Assembly: GCF_039594555.1 (NCBI RefSeq)
Contig: NZ_JBCNNF010000204.1
Location: 1-12,290, forward strand
Origin: Inquilinus sp039594555
GTDB taxonomy: Bacteria; Pseudomonadota; Alphaproteobacteria; DSM-16000; Inquilinaceae
Direction of reading: 5' to 3'
Length of the DNA: 12,290 nucleotides
The notes below the pieces were generated by a model. The model did not search any database. It had not been told where the DNA came from and saw nothing but the letters and a program-made list of their open reading frames with translations. This document shows, piece by piece, positions 6,003 through 12,290 of the stretch (the first letter of the stretch is position 1; each line of letters starts with the position of its first letter). A program made the position numbers and the translations under genes.

Positions 6003-8219
6003 ATGACCAGCACGCCTTCCGAGTCGATCCTGCCGGTGCCGCTGCACGACGCGCTGAGCACCCGTTATCTCAACTACGCGCTGTCGACCATCACCTCGCG
6101 CTCGCTGCCCGATGTCCGCGACGGGCTGAAGCCGGTGCATCGCCGGCTGCTCTACGCGATGCGGCAGCTGCGCCTGGCTTCGACCACGCCGCCGAAGAAA
6201 TCGGCCCGCGTGGTCGGCGACGTCATCGGCCAGTACCACCCGCATGGCGACGCCTCGATCTATGACGCACTGGTGCGCATGGCACAGGACTTCGCCCAGC
6301 GCTACCCGCTGGTCGACGGCCAGGGCAATTTCGGCAATATCGACGGCGATAACGCCGCGGCGATGCGGTACACCGAGGCCCGGCTGACCGCCGTCGCCGA
6401 GGCGCTGTTGGAAGGCATCGACGACGACGCGGTCGATTTCCGCGAGACCTATGACGGCGAGGGGCGGGAGCCGGTGGTGCTGCCGGCCGCCTTCCCGAAC
6501 CTGCTGGCCAATGGCAGCCAGGGCATCGCGGTCGGCATGGCCACCTCGATCCCGCCGCACAATGTCGGCGAGATCTGCGACGCCTTGCAGATGCTGATCA
6601 AGCGGCCGTCGGCCACGGTCGACGACCTGCTGACCGTGGTGGCCGGGCCGGACTTCCCGACGGGCGGCGAGCTGGTCGAATCCGCCGCGGCGATCCGCGA
6701 GGCCTATGCCACCGGCCGCGGCGCCTTCCGCGTGCGGGCGCGCTGGGAGATCGAGAAGCAGCCGCTCGGCATGTACCAGATCGTGGTCACCGAGATCCCG
6801 TACCAGGTGCAGAAGTCGCGGCTGATCGAGAAGCTGGCCGAAATCGTCACTGCCAAGAAGCTGTCGACGCTGGAGGATGTGCGCGACGAATCGGCGGAGG
6901 ATGTGCGCATCGTCCTGGTGCCGAAGAGCCGCAACGTCGAAGCCGACATGCTGATGGAGCAGCTGTTCCGGCTGACCGAGCTGGAGAGCCGCTTCAGCCT
7001 GAACATGAACGTGCTGGACGCCACCAACGTCCCGCGCGTCATGGGGCTGAAGGATGTCTGCCGCGCCTTCCTCGACCACCGGCACGAGGTGCTGGAGCGG
7101 CGGTCGCGCCACCGGCTGGCCAAGATCGAGCGGCGGCTGGAGATTCTCGCCGGCTACCTGATCGTCTTCCTCGACCTCGACGAGGTGATCCGCATCATCC
7201 GCGAGGAGGACGAGCCGAAGCAGGCGCTGATGGCGCGCTTCACCCTGACCGAGGTGCAGGCCGACGCCATCCTCGACATGCGGCTGCGCAGCTTGCGCAA
7301 GCTCGAGGAGATGGAGATCCGGCGGGAATTCGACGGCCTGTCGGGCGAGCGCGACCAGATCCAGGCCCTGCTGGCCGATGAGGGCAAGCGCTGGAAGGCG
7401 ATCTCGGCCGAGATCGGCCAGATCAAGAAGAAGTTCGGCCAGGACACGGAGCTGGGCCGCCGCCGCACCAAGATCGGCGAGCCGCCCTCGGCCGTGGTGG
7501 TGTCGCTGGAGCCGCAGATCGAGCGCGAGCCGATCACCGTGTTCCTGTCGGAGAAGGGCTGGATCCGCGCCCTGCGCGGCCACGGCCTGGACCCGGCCGA
7601 GATCAAGTACAAGGACGGCGACGCCGAAGGCTTCGTGCTGCAGGCCGAGACCACCGACAAGATCCTGCTGTTCGGCAGCGACGGCCGCTTTTACACGCTG
7701 GGCGCCGACAAGCTGCCGCGCGGCCGCGGCTTCGGCGAGCCGGTGCGGATGATGGTCGACTTGGCCAATGACGCGGACATCGTCGCCCTCCTGGCCCATG
7801 TGCCCGGCCGCAAGCTGGTGCTGGCCTCGACCGACGGCCGCGGCTTCGTGGTGCCGGAGAGCGACGTGGTGGCCCAGACCCGGGCCGGCAAGCAGGTGCT
7901 GAACCTGAATGACGGCGCCAAGGCGGCGGTCTGCCGCCCGGTGACCGGCGACACGGTGGCGGTGATCGGCACCAACCGCCGCCTGCTGTGCTTCGCCCTG
8001 TCCGAGCTGCCGGAGATGTCGCGCGGCAAGGGCGTGACGCTGCAGAAATACCACGGCGCCGCGCTGTCCGACCTGACCGTATTCAAGCGCGAGGAGGGGC
8101 TGATCTGGCAGATGGGCGGCGGCCGCACCCGCACCGAGCCGGAGATCCCGGTCACCGCCCGCGGCCGCACCGGCAACCTGCCGCCGCGTGGCTTCCCGCA
8201 GACCAACAAGTTCACGTGA
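6003..8219 (+). CDS. parC: DNA topoisomerase IV subunit A
   Basis: ParC is the DNA-cutting and rejoining subunit of topoisomerase IV, which with ParE decatenates daughter chromosomes. The protein has 738 residues, shorter than GyrA and right for ParC. The winged-helix DNA-gate region begins with SRSLPDVRDGLKPVHRRLLY (32-51), and the catalytic tyrosine is Y123 in AMRYTEARLT. IPPHN is at 183-187, followed by the tower and coiled-coil regions and a degenerate C-terminal beta-pinwheel. I see no GyrA box (QRRGGKG), which argues against gyrA. In the quinolone-resistance region (YHPHGDASIYD) the residue matching E. coli ParC S80 is alanine (A84) and that matching E84 is aspartate (D88). The ATG at 6003 fits the family N-terminus; no clear Shine-Dalgarno sequence is seen, so translation may depend on recO 10 bases upstream. 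Confidence 0.95.
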   Translation: MTSTPSESILPVPLHDALSTRYLNYALSTITSRSLPDVRDGLKPVHRRLLYAMRQLRLASTTPPKKSARVVGDVIGQYHPHGDASIYDALVRMAQDFAQRYPLVDGQGNFGNIDGDNAAAMRYTEARLTAVAEALLEGIDDDAVDFRETYDGEGREPVVLPAAFPNLLANGSQGIAVGMATSIPPHNVGEICDALQMLIKRPSATVDDLLTVVAGPDFPTGGELVESAAAIREAYATGRGAFRVRARWEIEKQPLGMYQIVVTEIPYQVQKSRLIEKLAEIVTAKKLSTLEDVRDESAEDVRIVLVPKSRNVEADMLMEQLFRLTELESRFSLNMNVLDATNVPRVMGLKDVCRAFLDHRHEVLERRSRHRLAKIERRLEILAGYLIVFLDLDEVIRIIREEDEPKQALMARFTLTEVQADAILDMRLRSLRKLEEMEIRREFDGLSGERDQIQALLADEGKRWKAISAEIGQIKKKFGQDTELGRRRTKIGEPPSAVVVSLEPQIEREPITVFLSEKGWIRALRGHGLDPAEIKYKDGDAEGFVLQAETTDKILLFGSDGRFYTLGADKLPRGRGFGEPVRMMVDLANDADIVALLAHVPGRKLVLASTDGRGFVVPESDVVAQTRAGKQVLNLNDGAKAAVCRPVTGDTVAVIGTNRRLLCFALSELPEMSRGKGVTLQKYHGAALSDLTVFKREEGLIWQMGGGRTRTEPEIPVTARGRTGNLPPRGFPQTNKFT

Positions 8220-8236
8220 CCGCCGTTTTCCCAACC

Positions 8237-8314
8237 TGTCATGCCCGGGCTTGACCCAGCCATCCAGAGGGTCTCGACATCTTCTGGATTGCCGGGTCGA
8301 GCCCGGCAATGACA
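8237..8314. repeat. Intergenic palindromic repeat, copy 2
   Basis: This is a second, 78-base copy of the element at 5084-5172, between parC and bioY. The arms are 8237-8267 and 8284-8314. The core (8268-8283) shares TCGACATCT with copy 1 in the same orientation, yet the arm types are exchanged: the ATGCCCGGG-type hairpin is on the left and the ATTGCCGGG/CCCGGCAAT hairpin (8288-8310) on the right. The left small hairpin has lost two pairs (ATGCCCGGG against CCCAGCCAT), so this copy is partly decayed. It carries no coding capacity of its own. Confidence 0.82.
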
Positions 8315-8320
8315 TTAAGG

Positions 8321-8345
8321 GGCCGGAACCGGCCGGAGACCGGCC
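8321..8345 (+). promoter_or_regulatory. Overlapping GGCCGG palindromes in the bioY leader
   Basis: GGCCGG-AA-CCGGCC (8321-8334) overlaps GGCCGG-AGA-CCGGCC (8331-8345), giving two short hairpins that cannot form together. They lie 24 bases before the bioY start at 8370. No known biotin-regulator operator or riboswitch is recognised. The palindromes are seen directly; a regulatory role is speculative, since GGCCGG is common in such GC-rich DNA. Confidence 0.3.
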
Positions 8346-8369
8346 GAACGAGATGATTGGAGCCGAGCC

Positions 8370-8948
8370 ATGACCACCCGCACCCTGCCCCCGATGCTGT
8401 CCCTGTGGCGCGCCGACGGCCAGTCGGGCCTGCTGCGCGCCGCCGTGCTGGTGGTGCTGGGCTCGGCGCTGATGGCGCTGTCGGCCAAGGTCCAGGTGCC
8501 GTTCTACCCGGTGCCGATGACGCTGCAGTCCGGCGTGGTGCTGCTGATCGGCGGCGCCTATGGCTGGCGCCTGGGCGGCCTGACCATGCTGGCCTATCTG
8601 GCCGAGGGCCTCGTCGGCCTGCCGGTCTTTGCCGGCCTCGCCGCCGGCCCAGCCTACTTCGCCGGCCCGACCGCGGGCTACCTGGTCGGCTTCGTCGCCT
8701 CGGCCGCGCTGATGGGCCTGGCGGTGGAGCGCGGCTGGACCCGCAGCGTCGCCGGCATGGCCGCCGCCATCACCGTCGCCTCGGTGGTGCCGTTCGTCAC
8801 CGGCGTGGCCTGGCTGGCGGTGCTGTTCGGCCCGGCGGCGGCGATCGCCGGCGGCCTGACCCCGTTCATCCCGGCGGCGGTCCTCAAGGGCGCCCTGGCC
8901 GGCCTGCTGCTGGCCAAGTTCGACGGCCTGGCCCAGCGCCGCGGCTGA
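8370..8948 (+). CDS. bioY: Biotin transporter BioY (ECF S-component)
   Basis: BioY is the membrane-embedded biotin-binding subunit of an energy-coupling-factor transporter. The protein has 192 hydrophobic residues with about six membrane segments. Family hallmarks are the loop AKVQVPFYPVPMTLQ (39-53), GPTAGYLVGF (99-108) and the C-terminal GGLTPFIPAAVLKG (161-174). The ATG at 8370 has GGAG (8359-8362) seven bases upstream. No ATPase (BioM/EcfA) or BioN/EcfT partner gene is adjacent, so this is a solitary S-component, a frequent arrangement; it may use ECF modules encoded elsewhere or work alone, as shown for some solitary BioY proteins. No biotin-synthesis gene is in the window. The gene is bracketed by a repeat upstream and a hairpin downstream, consistent with its own transcription unit. 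Confidence 0.93.
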   Translation: MTTRTLPPMLSLWRADGQSGLLRAAVLVVLGSALMALSAKVQVPFYPVPMTLQSGVVLLIGGAYGWRLGGLTMLAYLAEGLVGLPVFAGLAAGPAYFAGPTAGYLVGFVASAALMGLAVERGWTRSVAGMAAAITVASVVPFVTGVAWLAVLFGPAAAIAGGLTPFIPAAVLKGALAGLLLAKFDGLAQRRG

Positions 8949-8971
8949 AGAAGAACCGGTCCAGCCTTTCA

Positions 8972-9004
8972 CGTGACCGCTCCCGCCTGGCGAGAGCGGT
9001 CACG
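8972..9004 (+). terminator. Hairpin after bioY (possible terminator without T run)
   Basis: CGTGACCGCTC (8972-8982) and GAGCGGTCACG (8994-9004) form a perfect 11-bp stem with an 11-base loop that could add three inner pairs. It begins 23 bases after the bioY stop. No T run follows directly; the nearest is at about 9031, too far for a classical intrinsic terminator. It may protect the mRNA 3' end or assist termination. Confidence 0.45.
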
Positions 9005-9094
9005 CGTAGGGTCGACTGCGGAATCGGACCTTTTTCTTCGCAGATATGAACCCTCCGTTGCGTCCCGGCCCTGACTTTCATTAGATGACTGCGG

Positions 9095-9122
9095 CGCGGC
9101 GGCGACCGAATCCGCCGCCGCG
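9095..9122 (+). promoter_or_regulatory. GC-rich hairpin in the TRAP binding-protein leader
   Basis: CGCGGCGGCG (9095-9104) and CGCCGCCGCG (9113-9122) form a perfect 10-bp, all-GC stem with the loop ACCGAATC, ending 44 bases before the preferred start at 9167. Upstream, TTGCGT (9058-9063) and TTAGAT (9081-9086) are 17 bases apart, but match sigma-70 consensus too weakly to be called a promoter. The hairpin is seen directly; its role is unknown. Confidence 0.35.
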
Positions 9123-9166
9123 GGATTGTCATGCCCATCGAGGCGGAACAGGGGGGACTGCAGAGG

Positions 9167-10258
9167 ATGAAGCGGCGGAATTTCATCGCGACCGCGGGTG
9201 TGGGCCTGGCGGCCGCGCCGCTGGCGGCGCCGGCGATCGCGCAGGACAAGCCGGAGGTCAAATGGCGCCTGGCGTCGAGCTTCCCGAAATCGCTCGACAC
9301 CATCTATGGCGGCGCCGACGTGCTGTCGAAGACGCTGTCGGACCTGACCGACGGCAAGTTCCAGATCCAGGTCTTCCCCTCGGGCGAGCTGGTGCCCGGC
9401 CTGCAGGCGCTGGACGCCGCGCAGAACGGCACGGTCGAGGCGGCGCACACCGTCGCCTACTACTATGTCGGCAAGGACCCGACCTTCGCCATCGGCTCCT
9501 CGATCCCGTTCGGCCTGAACGCCCGGCAGCAGAACGCCTGGCTGTATCACGGCGGCGGCAACGACCTGCTGAACACCTTCTTCGCCAATTACGGCGTGGT
9601 TGGCTTCCCCGGCGGCAACACCGGCACCCAGATGGGCGGCTGGTTCCGCAACGAGGTCAAGTCGCTGGCCGACCTCAAGGGCCTGAAGATGCGCATCGCC
9701 GGCCTCGCCGGCCGCGTCGTGGAGAGGATCGGCGTGGTGCCGCAGCAGATCGCCGGCGGCGACATCTACCCGGCGCTGGAGCGGGGCACGATCGACGCCA
9801 CCGAATGGGTCGGCCCCTATGACGACGAGAAGCTCGGTTTCTACCAGGTCGCCAAGTTCTACTACTACCCGGCCTTCTGGGAAGGCGGCCCGACCGTGCA
9901 TTTCCTGTTCAACAAGGAGAAGTACGAGGGCCTGCCGGACGGCTACAAGAAGGCGTTGGCCGTTGCCACCGAGATCGCCAACTTCAACATGCTGGCGCTG
10001 TACGACGTGAAGAACATCGCCGCGATCCGCAGCCTGGTCGGCAAGGGCGTGCAGCTGCGCCCGCTGCCGCGCGACGTGCTGGACGCCGCCTATGCCGAGT
10101 CCTTCAAGCTCTATGACGAGCTGTCGGCCTCCAACGCCAACTGGAAGGCGATCTACGAACCCTGGAAGAAGTTCCGCGGCGAGGCCTATCAGTGGTTCCG
10201 CGTCGCCGAATACACCTATGACAGCTACGTCTACGCCCAGCAGGCGGCCGGGAAGTAA
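9167..10258 (+). CDS. TRAP transporter substrate-binding protein, TakP-like (DctP family)
   Basis: This periplasmic protein captures an organic acid and delivers it to TRAP membrane subunits driven by an ion gradient. It has 363 residues. A Tat-type signal peptide is visible, with twin arginines in KRRNFIA (2-8), an Ala-rich core and a likely cut after APAIA (25). The mature part closely resembles TakP, the 2-oxo-acid binding protein of Rhodobacter, as I recall it: SIPFGLNARQQNAWLYHGGG, TQMGGWFR and TEWVGPYDDEKLGFY. Q155, R176, E213 and W214 align with the residues remembered as binding the cation and carboxylate in TakP. The substrate is therefore probably a 2-oxo acid or related carboxylate, by inference. 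I chose ATG 9167 for the Tat motif and the GGGGGGA 9 bases upstream; ATG 9131 would add 12 residues before the signal. The permease genes converge from the other strand. Confidence 0.92.
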   Translation: MKRRNFIATAGVGLAAAPLAAPAIAQDKPEVKWRLASSFPKSLDTIYGGADVLSKTLSDLTDGKFQIQVFPSGELVPGLQALDAAQNGTVEAAHTVAYYYVGKDPTFAIGSSIPFGLNARQQNAWLYHGGGNDLLNTFFANYGVVGFPGGNTGTQMGGWFRNEVKSLADLKGLKMRIAGLAGRVVERIGVVPQQIAGGDIYPALERGTIDATEWVGPYDDEKLGFYQVAKFYYYPAFWEGGPTVHFLFNKEKYEGLPDGYKKALAVATEIANFNMLALYDVKNIAAIRSLVGKGVQLRPLPRDVLDAAYAESFKLYDELSASNANWKAIYEPWKKFRGEAYQWFRVAEYTYDSYVYAQQAAGK

Positions 10259-10282
10259 ACCGATCGTCCGTTGAGAAAGAAG

Positions 10283-10313
10283 AAGGGCCGGTCCTGGCGG
10301 GACCGGCCCTTTT
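10283..10313. terminator. Bidirectional intrinsic terminator between convergent TRAP genes
   Basis: GGGCCGGTCC (10285-10294) and GGACCGGCCC (10300-10309) form a perfect 10-bp stem with loop TGGCG, extended by two A-T pairs (10283-10284 with 10310-10311). TTTT follows on the + strand. Read on the - strand, the flank is TTCTTCTTTCTC, also T-rich. It therefore can end both the binding-protein transcript and the dctM transcript. The dctM stop codon (complement of TTA, 10315-10317) lies immediately beside it. Confidence 0.88.
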
Positions 10314-10314
10314 G

Positions 10315-11886
10315 TTATTTGAAGTCCGGCGGCGGTAGCGGATCGCCGGGCGCCGGGGCCGGAGCGGGCTGGCCGCCCGGAGCTGGCGGCGCGCCGAAAT
10401 CCGGGGCCGGAGGGGTATCGAAATCGGGCGCGGCCGGGGTGCCGAACGGGTTGGCGCCGTCGACGCCCGGCATCGGCACGTCGATGTGGATCGAGGCCGG
10501 GTCGACCTCGGCCTGGCCCGCCTTGTAGTGGGTCACCAGCCCCGGGAAGGCGATCACGATCGCCACCATCAGGATCTGGATGACCACGAAGGGGATCGCC
10601 CCCCTGTAGATCTGGCCGGTCGTCACCGGCGCGATGGTCTTTCCCGTCACCTTGTCGCGATAGGCCCGGGTCGGCGCCACCGAGCGCAGGTAGAACAGCG
10701 AGAAGCCGAAGGGCGGGTGCATGAAGGAGGTCTGCATGTTGACCGCCAGCAGTACGCCGAACCAGACCAGGTCGATGCCCTGGCTCGCCGCCACCGGGCC
10801 CAGCAGCGGCACGATGATGAAGGCCAGCTCGAAATAGTCGAGGAAGAAGGCCAGGATGAAGACCAGGATGTTGGCGACGATCAGGAAGCCGATCACGCCG
10901 CCTGGCACCGAGGTCATCAGGTGCTCGACCCAGACATGGCCGTTGAGGCCGTAGAAGGTCAGCGAGAAGACGCGGGCGCCGAGCAGGATGAACAGCACGA
11001 AGGCGGACAGCTTGGTGGTGGTGTCCAGCGCCTGGCGGATCATTGTCATGTTCAGGCGCCGGTTGATCGCCGCCAGGATCAGCGAGCCGACCGCGCCCAT
11101 GGCGCCGCCCTCGGTCGGCGTGGCGATGCCGAGGAAGATGGTGCCCAGCACCAGGAAGATCAGCACCAGCGGCGGGATCAGCGAGGTCACCACCTTGCCC
11201 GCCAGGGCCAGGCCGCGCAGGGTGCGGGCCTCGCGCGGCAGCGCCGGGGCGCTGTTGGGCCGGAAGATCGACATGATCAGGATGTAGCCAGCATAGAGGC
11301 CGGTCAGCACCAGCCCGGGCAGCAGGGCGCCCTGGTACATGTCGCCGACCGAGCGGCCAAGCTGGTCGGCCATGATAATCAGCACCAGGCTGGGTGGGAT
11401 GATCTGCGCCAGCGTGCCGGAGGCGGCGATGACGCCCGAAGCCAGCGACCGGTCATAGCCGTAGCGCAGCATGATCGGCAGCGAGATCAGCCCCATCGAG
11501 ATCACCGAGGCCGCGACCACGCCGGTGGTGGCGGCCAGCAAGGCACCGACGAAGATCACCGCATAAGCCAGGCCGCCGCGGATCGGGCCGAACAGCTGCC
11601 CGATCGTGTCCAGCAGGTCCTCGGCCATGCCGCTGCGTTCGAGGATCAGCCCCATGAAGGTGAAGAACGGCACCGCCAACAGCGTCTCGTTCGCCATCTG
11701 CTGGTAGAACCGGTCGGGGATGGCGCCGATCAGGTTGAACTGCAGCACGCCGAGTTCCACCCCGATCAGGTAGAAGACGAAGCCGACGGCGGCTAGGGAG
11801 AAGGCGACCGAGTAGCCGAGCAGCAGCACGACCACCAGGGAGGCGAACATGAGCGGCGCCATGTTCTCGATCAGGAACTGCGTCAT
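10315..11886 (-). CDS. TRAP transporter large permease (DctM family) with proline-rich tail
   Basis: This is the large membrane subunit that forms the transport path of a TRAP importer. It has 523 residues, longer than the ~430 of typical DctM proteins. The body (about 8-450) is strongly hydrophobic with many membrane helices and family motifs: NETLLAVPFFTFMG (66-79), ASGTLAQIIPPS (155-166), GIATPTEGGAMGA (253-265) and NMQTSFMHPPFG (383-394). Residues ~454-523 form a non-membrane tail rich in Pro, Ala and Asp with repeated APDF units (486-489, 494-497) and a PPPDFK end. ATG 11886 has GAAGG nine bases upstream on the - strand. The small-permease gene ends 32 bases upstream, the usual dctQ-dctM order. 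It probably works with the convergent binding protein at 9167-10258, since both match the same TRAP subclass; this partnership is inferred from proximity. Confidence 0.93.
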   Translation of the reverse strand: MTQFLIENMAPLMFASLVVVLLLGYSVAFSLAAVGFVFYLIGVELGVLQFNLIGAIPDRFYQQMANETLLAVPFFTFMGLILERSGMAEDLLDTIGQLFGPIRGGLAYAVIFVGALLAATTGVVAASVISMGLISLPIMLRYGYDRSLASGVIAASGTLAQIIPPSLVLIIMADQLGRSVGDMYQGALLPGLVLTGLYAGYILIMSIFRPNSAPALPREARTLRGLALAGKVVTSLIPPLVLIFLVLGTIFLGIATPTEGGAMGAVGSLILAAINRRLNMTMIRQALDTTTKLSAFVLFILLGARVFSLTFYGLNGHVWVEHLMTSVPGGVIGFLIVANILVFILAFFLDYFELAFIIVPLLGPVAASQGIDLVWFGVLLAVNMQTSFMHPPFGFSLFYLRSVAPTRAYRDKVTGKTIAPVTTGQIYRGAIPFVVIQILMVAIVIAFPGLVTHYKAGQAEVDPASIHIDVPMPGVDGANPFGTPAAPDFDTPPAPDFGAPPAPGGQPAPAPAPGDPLPPPDFK

Positions 11887-11918
11887 TCGGGCAGGCCTTC
11901 AGGAACCGGTGGTGCGGG

Positions 11919-12224
11919 TCAGAGCGGATCGGCGTCGTGGTCGTGCGCCGGCACGATGTCGGGAATGCGCCCTGACAGGATCGCCAGCCGCTTGATCAGT
12001 TCCGACAGGCCCTGCAACGCCAGCAGGGCGAAACCGGCCGGGATCAGCGCCCAGACCGGCCAGCGGATCAGCCCGCCGGCGTCGCCCGACGTCTCGCCGC
12101 TGACATATTTGTCCACCACCACCGGCCAGGAGATCAGGATCGCCACGACGCAGAAGGGCAGCAGGAAGAACAGGGTGCCGAACACCTCGATCCAGATCTG
12201 GGTGCGGCGCGAGCAGCGGCCGTA
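11919..12224 (-). CDS. TRAP transporter small permease (DctQ family), 5' end missing
   Basis: This is the small membrane subunit of the TRAP importer; the visible part is the C-terminal ~101 residues. It begins at YGRCSRRTQIWIE, matching the point in DctQ proteins just after the RVD-FY motif, then has a membrane helix (VFGTLFFLLPFCVVAILISW), a loop with SGETSGDAGGLIRWP, a second helix (ALIPAGFALLALQGLSELI) and an Asp/His-rich end. A complete protein would start with ~60-90 more residues including two membrane helices. Upstream of 12224 the frame stays open to the window edge, but the residues (FDAFDNRQRNGVEVGAARP) are polar and unlike DctQ, and the opposite strand encodes a TonB-receptor motif. 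A GTG at 12185 is not a credible start. The gene is therefore truncated by a junction at about 12224. Confidence 0.82.
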   Translation of the reverse strand, partial: YGRCSRRTQIWIEVFGTLFFLLPFCVVAILISWPVVVDKYVSGETSGDAGGLIRWPVWALIPAGFALLALQGLSELIKRLAILSGRIPDIVPAHDHDADPL

Positions 12225-12290
12225 CGGTCTCGCTGCACCGACCTCAACACCATTCCGCTGGCGATTGTCGAACGCATCGAAGTGCTGGAA
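12225..12290 (+). CDS. TonB-dependent receptor plug fragment (partial, beyond a junction)
   Basis: In the frame starting at 12240, the final 17 codons read DLNTIPLAIVERIEVLE, a highly conserved stretch of the plug domain of TonB-dependent outer-membrane receptors that normally precedes DGASAIYGSDA. These proteins import siderophores, vitamin B12 or carbohydrates. The fragment runs off the window edge and has no start here; the six codons before it (VRSRCT from 12222) are unconvincing. Its base composition differs from the window: 28 G+C of 51 (55%), with two ATT and three GAA codons where the neighbours almost always use ATC and GAG. It appears joined to the truncated DctQ gene at about 12224-12239. 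Whether this is real DNA structure or a chimeric assembly end cannot be decided from the sequence. Confidence 0.7.

Noticed and set aside
5084..8314. The two repeat copies as ends of a composite mobile element carrying recO and parC
   Set aside because: The genes between them are core chromosomal genes in their usual order, there is no transposase and no target duplication is visible. The copies are dispersed repeats.
8315..8369. Riboswitch or BioR/BirA operator upstream of bioY
   Set aside because: No biotin riboswitch class is known to me and no operator half-sites with recognised consensus are visible; only generic GGCCGG palindromes.
5994..8972. 992-codon open frame on the - strand across parC and bioY
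   Set aside because: It mirrors parC codon by codon, is rich in Gln, His, Arg and Ala with no recognisable domain, and runs across an intergenic repeat. Long antisense frames are expected in ~68% G+C DNA.
9058..9086. TTGCGT-N17-TTAGAT as promoter of the binding-protein gene
   Set aside because: Spacing fits, but the -10 matches only about three of six positions; not better than chance.
10486..11796. 436-codon open frame on the + strand opposite dctM
   Set aside because: Composition dominated by Gln, His, Asp, Arg and Gly, the typical complement of a hydrophobic membrane gene; no motif.
1..12290. CRISPR array, tRNA, rRNA, prophage, toxin-antitoxin pair or new defence system
   Set aside because: I found no direct-repeat array, no RNA gene and no unexplained gene cluster on either strand. 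All long credible frames belong to recognised families.

Overview
The window is about 68% G+C, with codons that strongly prefer ATC over ATT and GAG over GAA. Its gene order and protein signatures fit a high-GC alphaproteobacterium, most likely of the Rhodospirillales type. That placement is inference from gene order and sequence flavour, not from a database search. Nearly all of the window is ordinary chromosome. I do not see a phage, insertion sequence, CRISPR array, toxin-antitoxin pair, defence island or biosynthetic cluster.

Left and centre (1-8219, + strand) is a housekeeping block. It holds the 3' end of a probable rpoZ (RNA polymerase omega), a full-length bifunctional (p)ppGpp synthetase/hydrolase (rsh), signal peptidase I (lepB), RNase III (rnc), the ribosome-assembly GTPase Era (era), the recombination mediator RecO (recO) and topoisomerase IV subunit A (parC). 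lepB, rnc and era are tightly packed. The best rnc start is a CTG overlapping the lepB stop, and era overlaps rnc by four bases. recO and parC are 10 bases apart. A palindromic repeat of a type common in alphaproteobacteria separates era from recO, and a second copy separates parC from bioY.

Right (8237-12224) is a transport region. bioY encodes the biotin-binding S-component of an ECF transporter and stands alone. It is followed by a Tat-exported TRAP substrate-binding protein resembling TakP, the 2-oxo-acid binding protein. The TRAP membrane genes are on the opposite strand, converging on the binding-protein gene across a bidirectional terminator: DctM-type large permease and, upstream of it, a truncated DctQ-type small permease. 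The DctM protein has an unusual proline-rich C-terminal tail of about 70 residues.

The last 51-66 bases do not belong with the rest. The DctQ reading frame loses its family character near 12224. The + strand then encodes a TonB-dependent-receptor plug motif (DLNTIPLAIVERIEVLE) with lower G+C and different codon choice. This is either a chimeric contig end or a real recombination junction. It is the clearest anomaly here, and an assembly artefact is the more economical explanation.

The smaller regulatory observations concern structured leaders: hairpins and a 12-codon overlapping ORF before rsh, a possible Shine-Dalgarno-sequestering pairing before lepB, and hairpins around bioY and the binding-protein gene.
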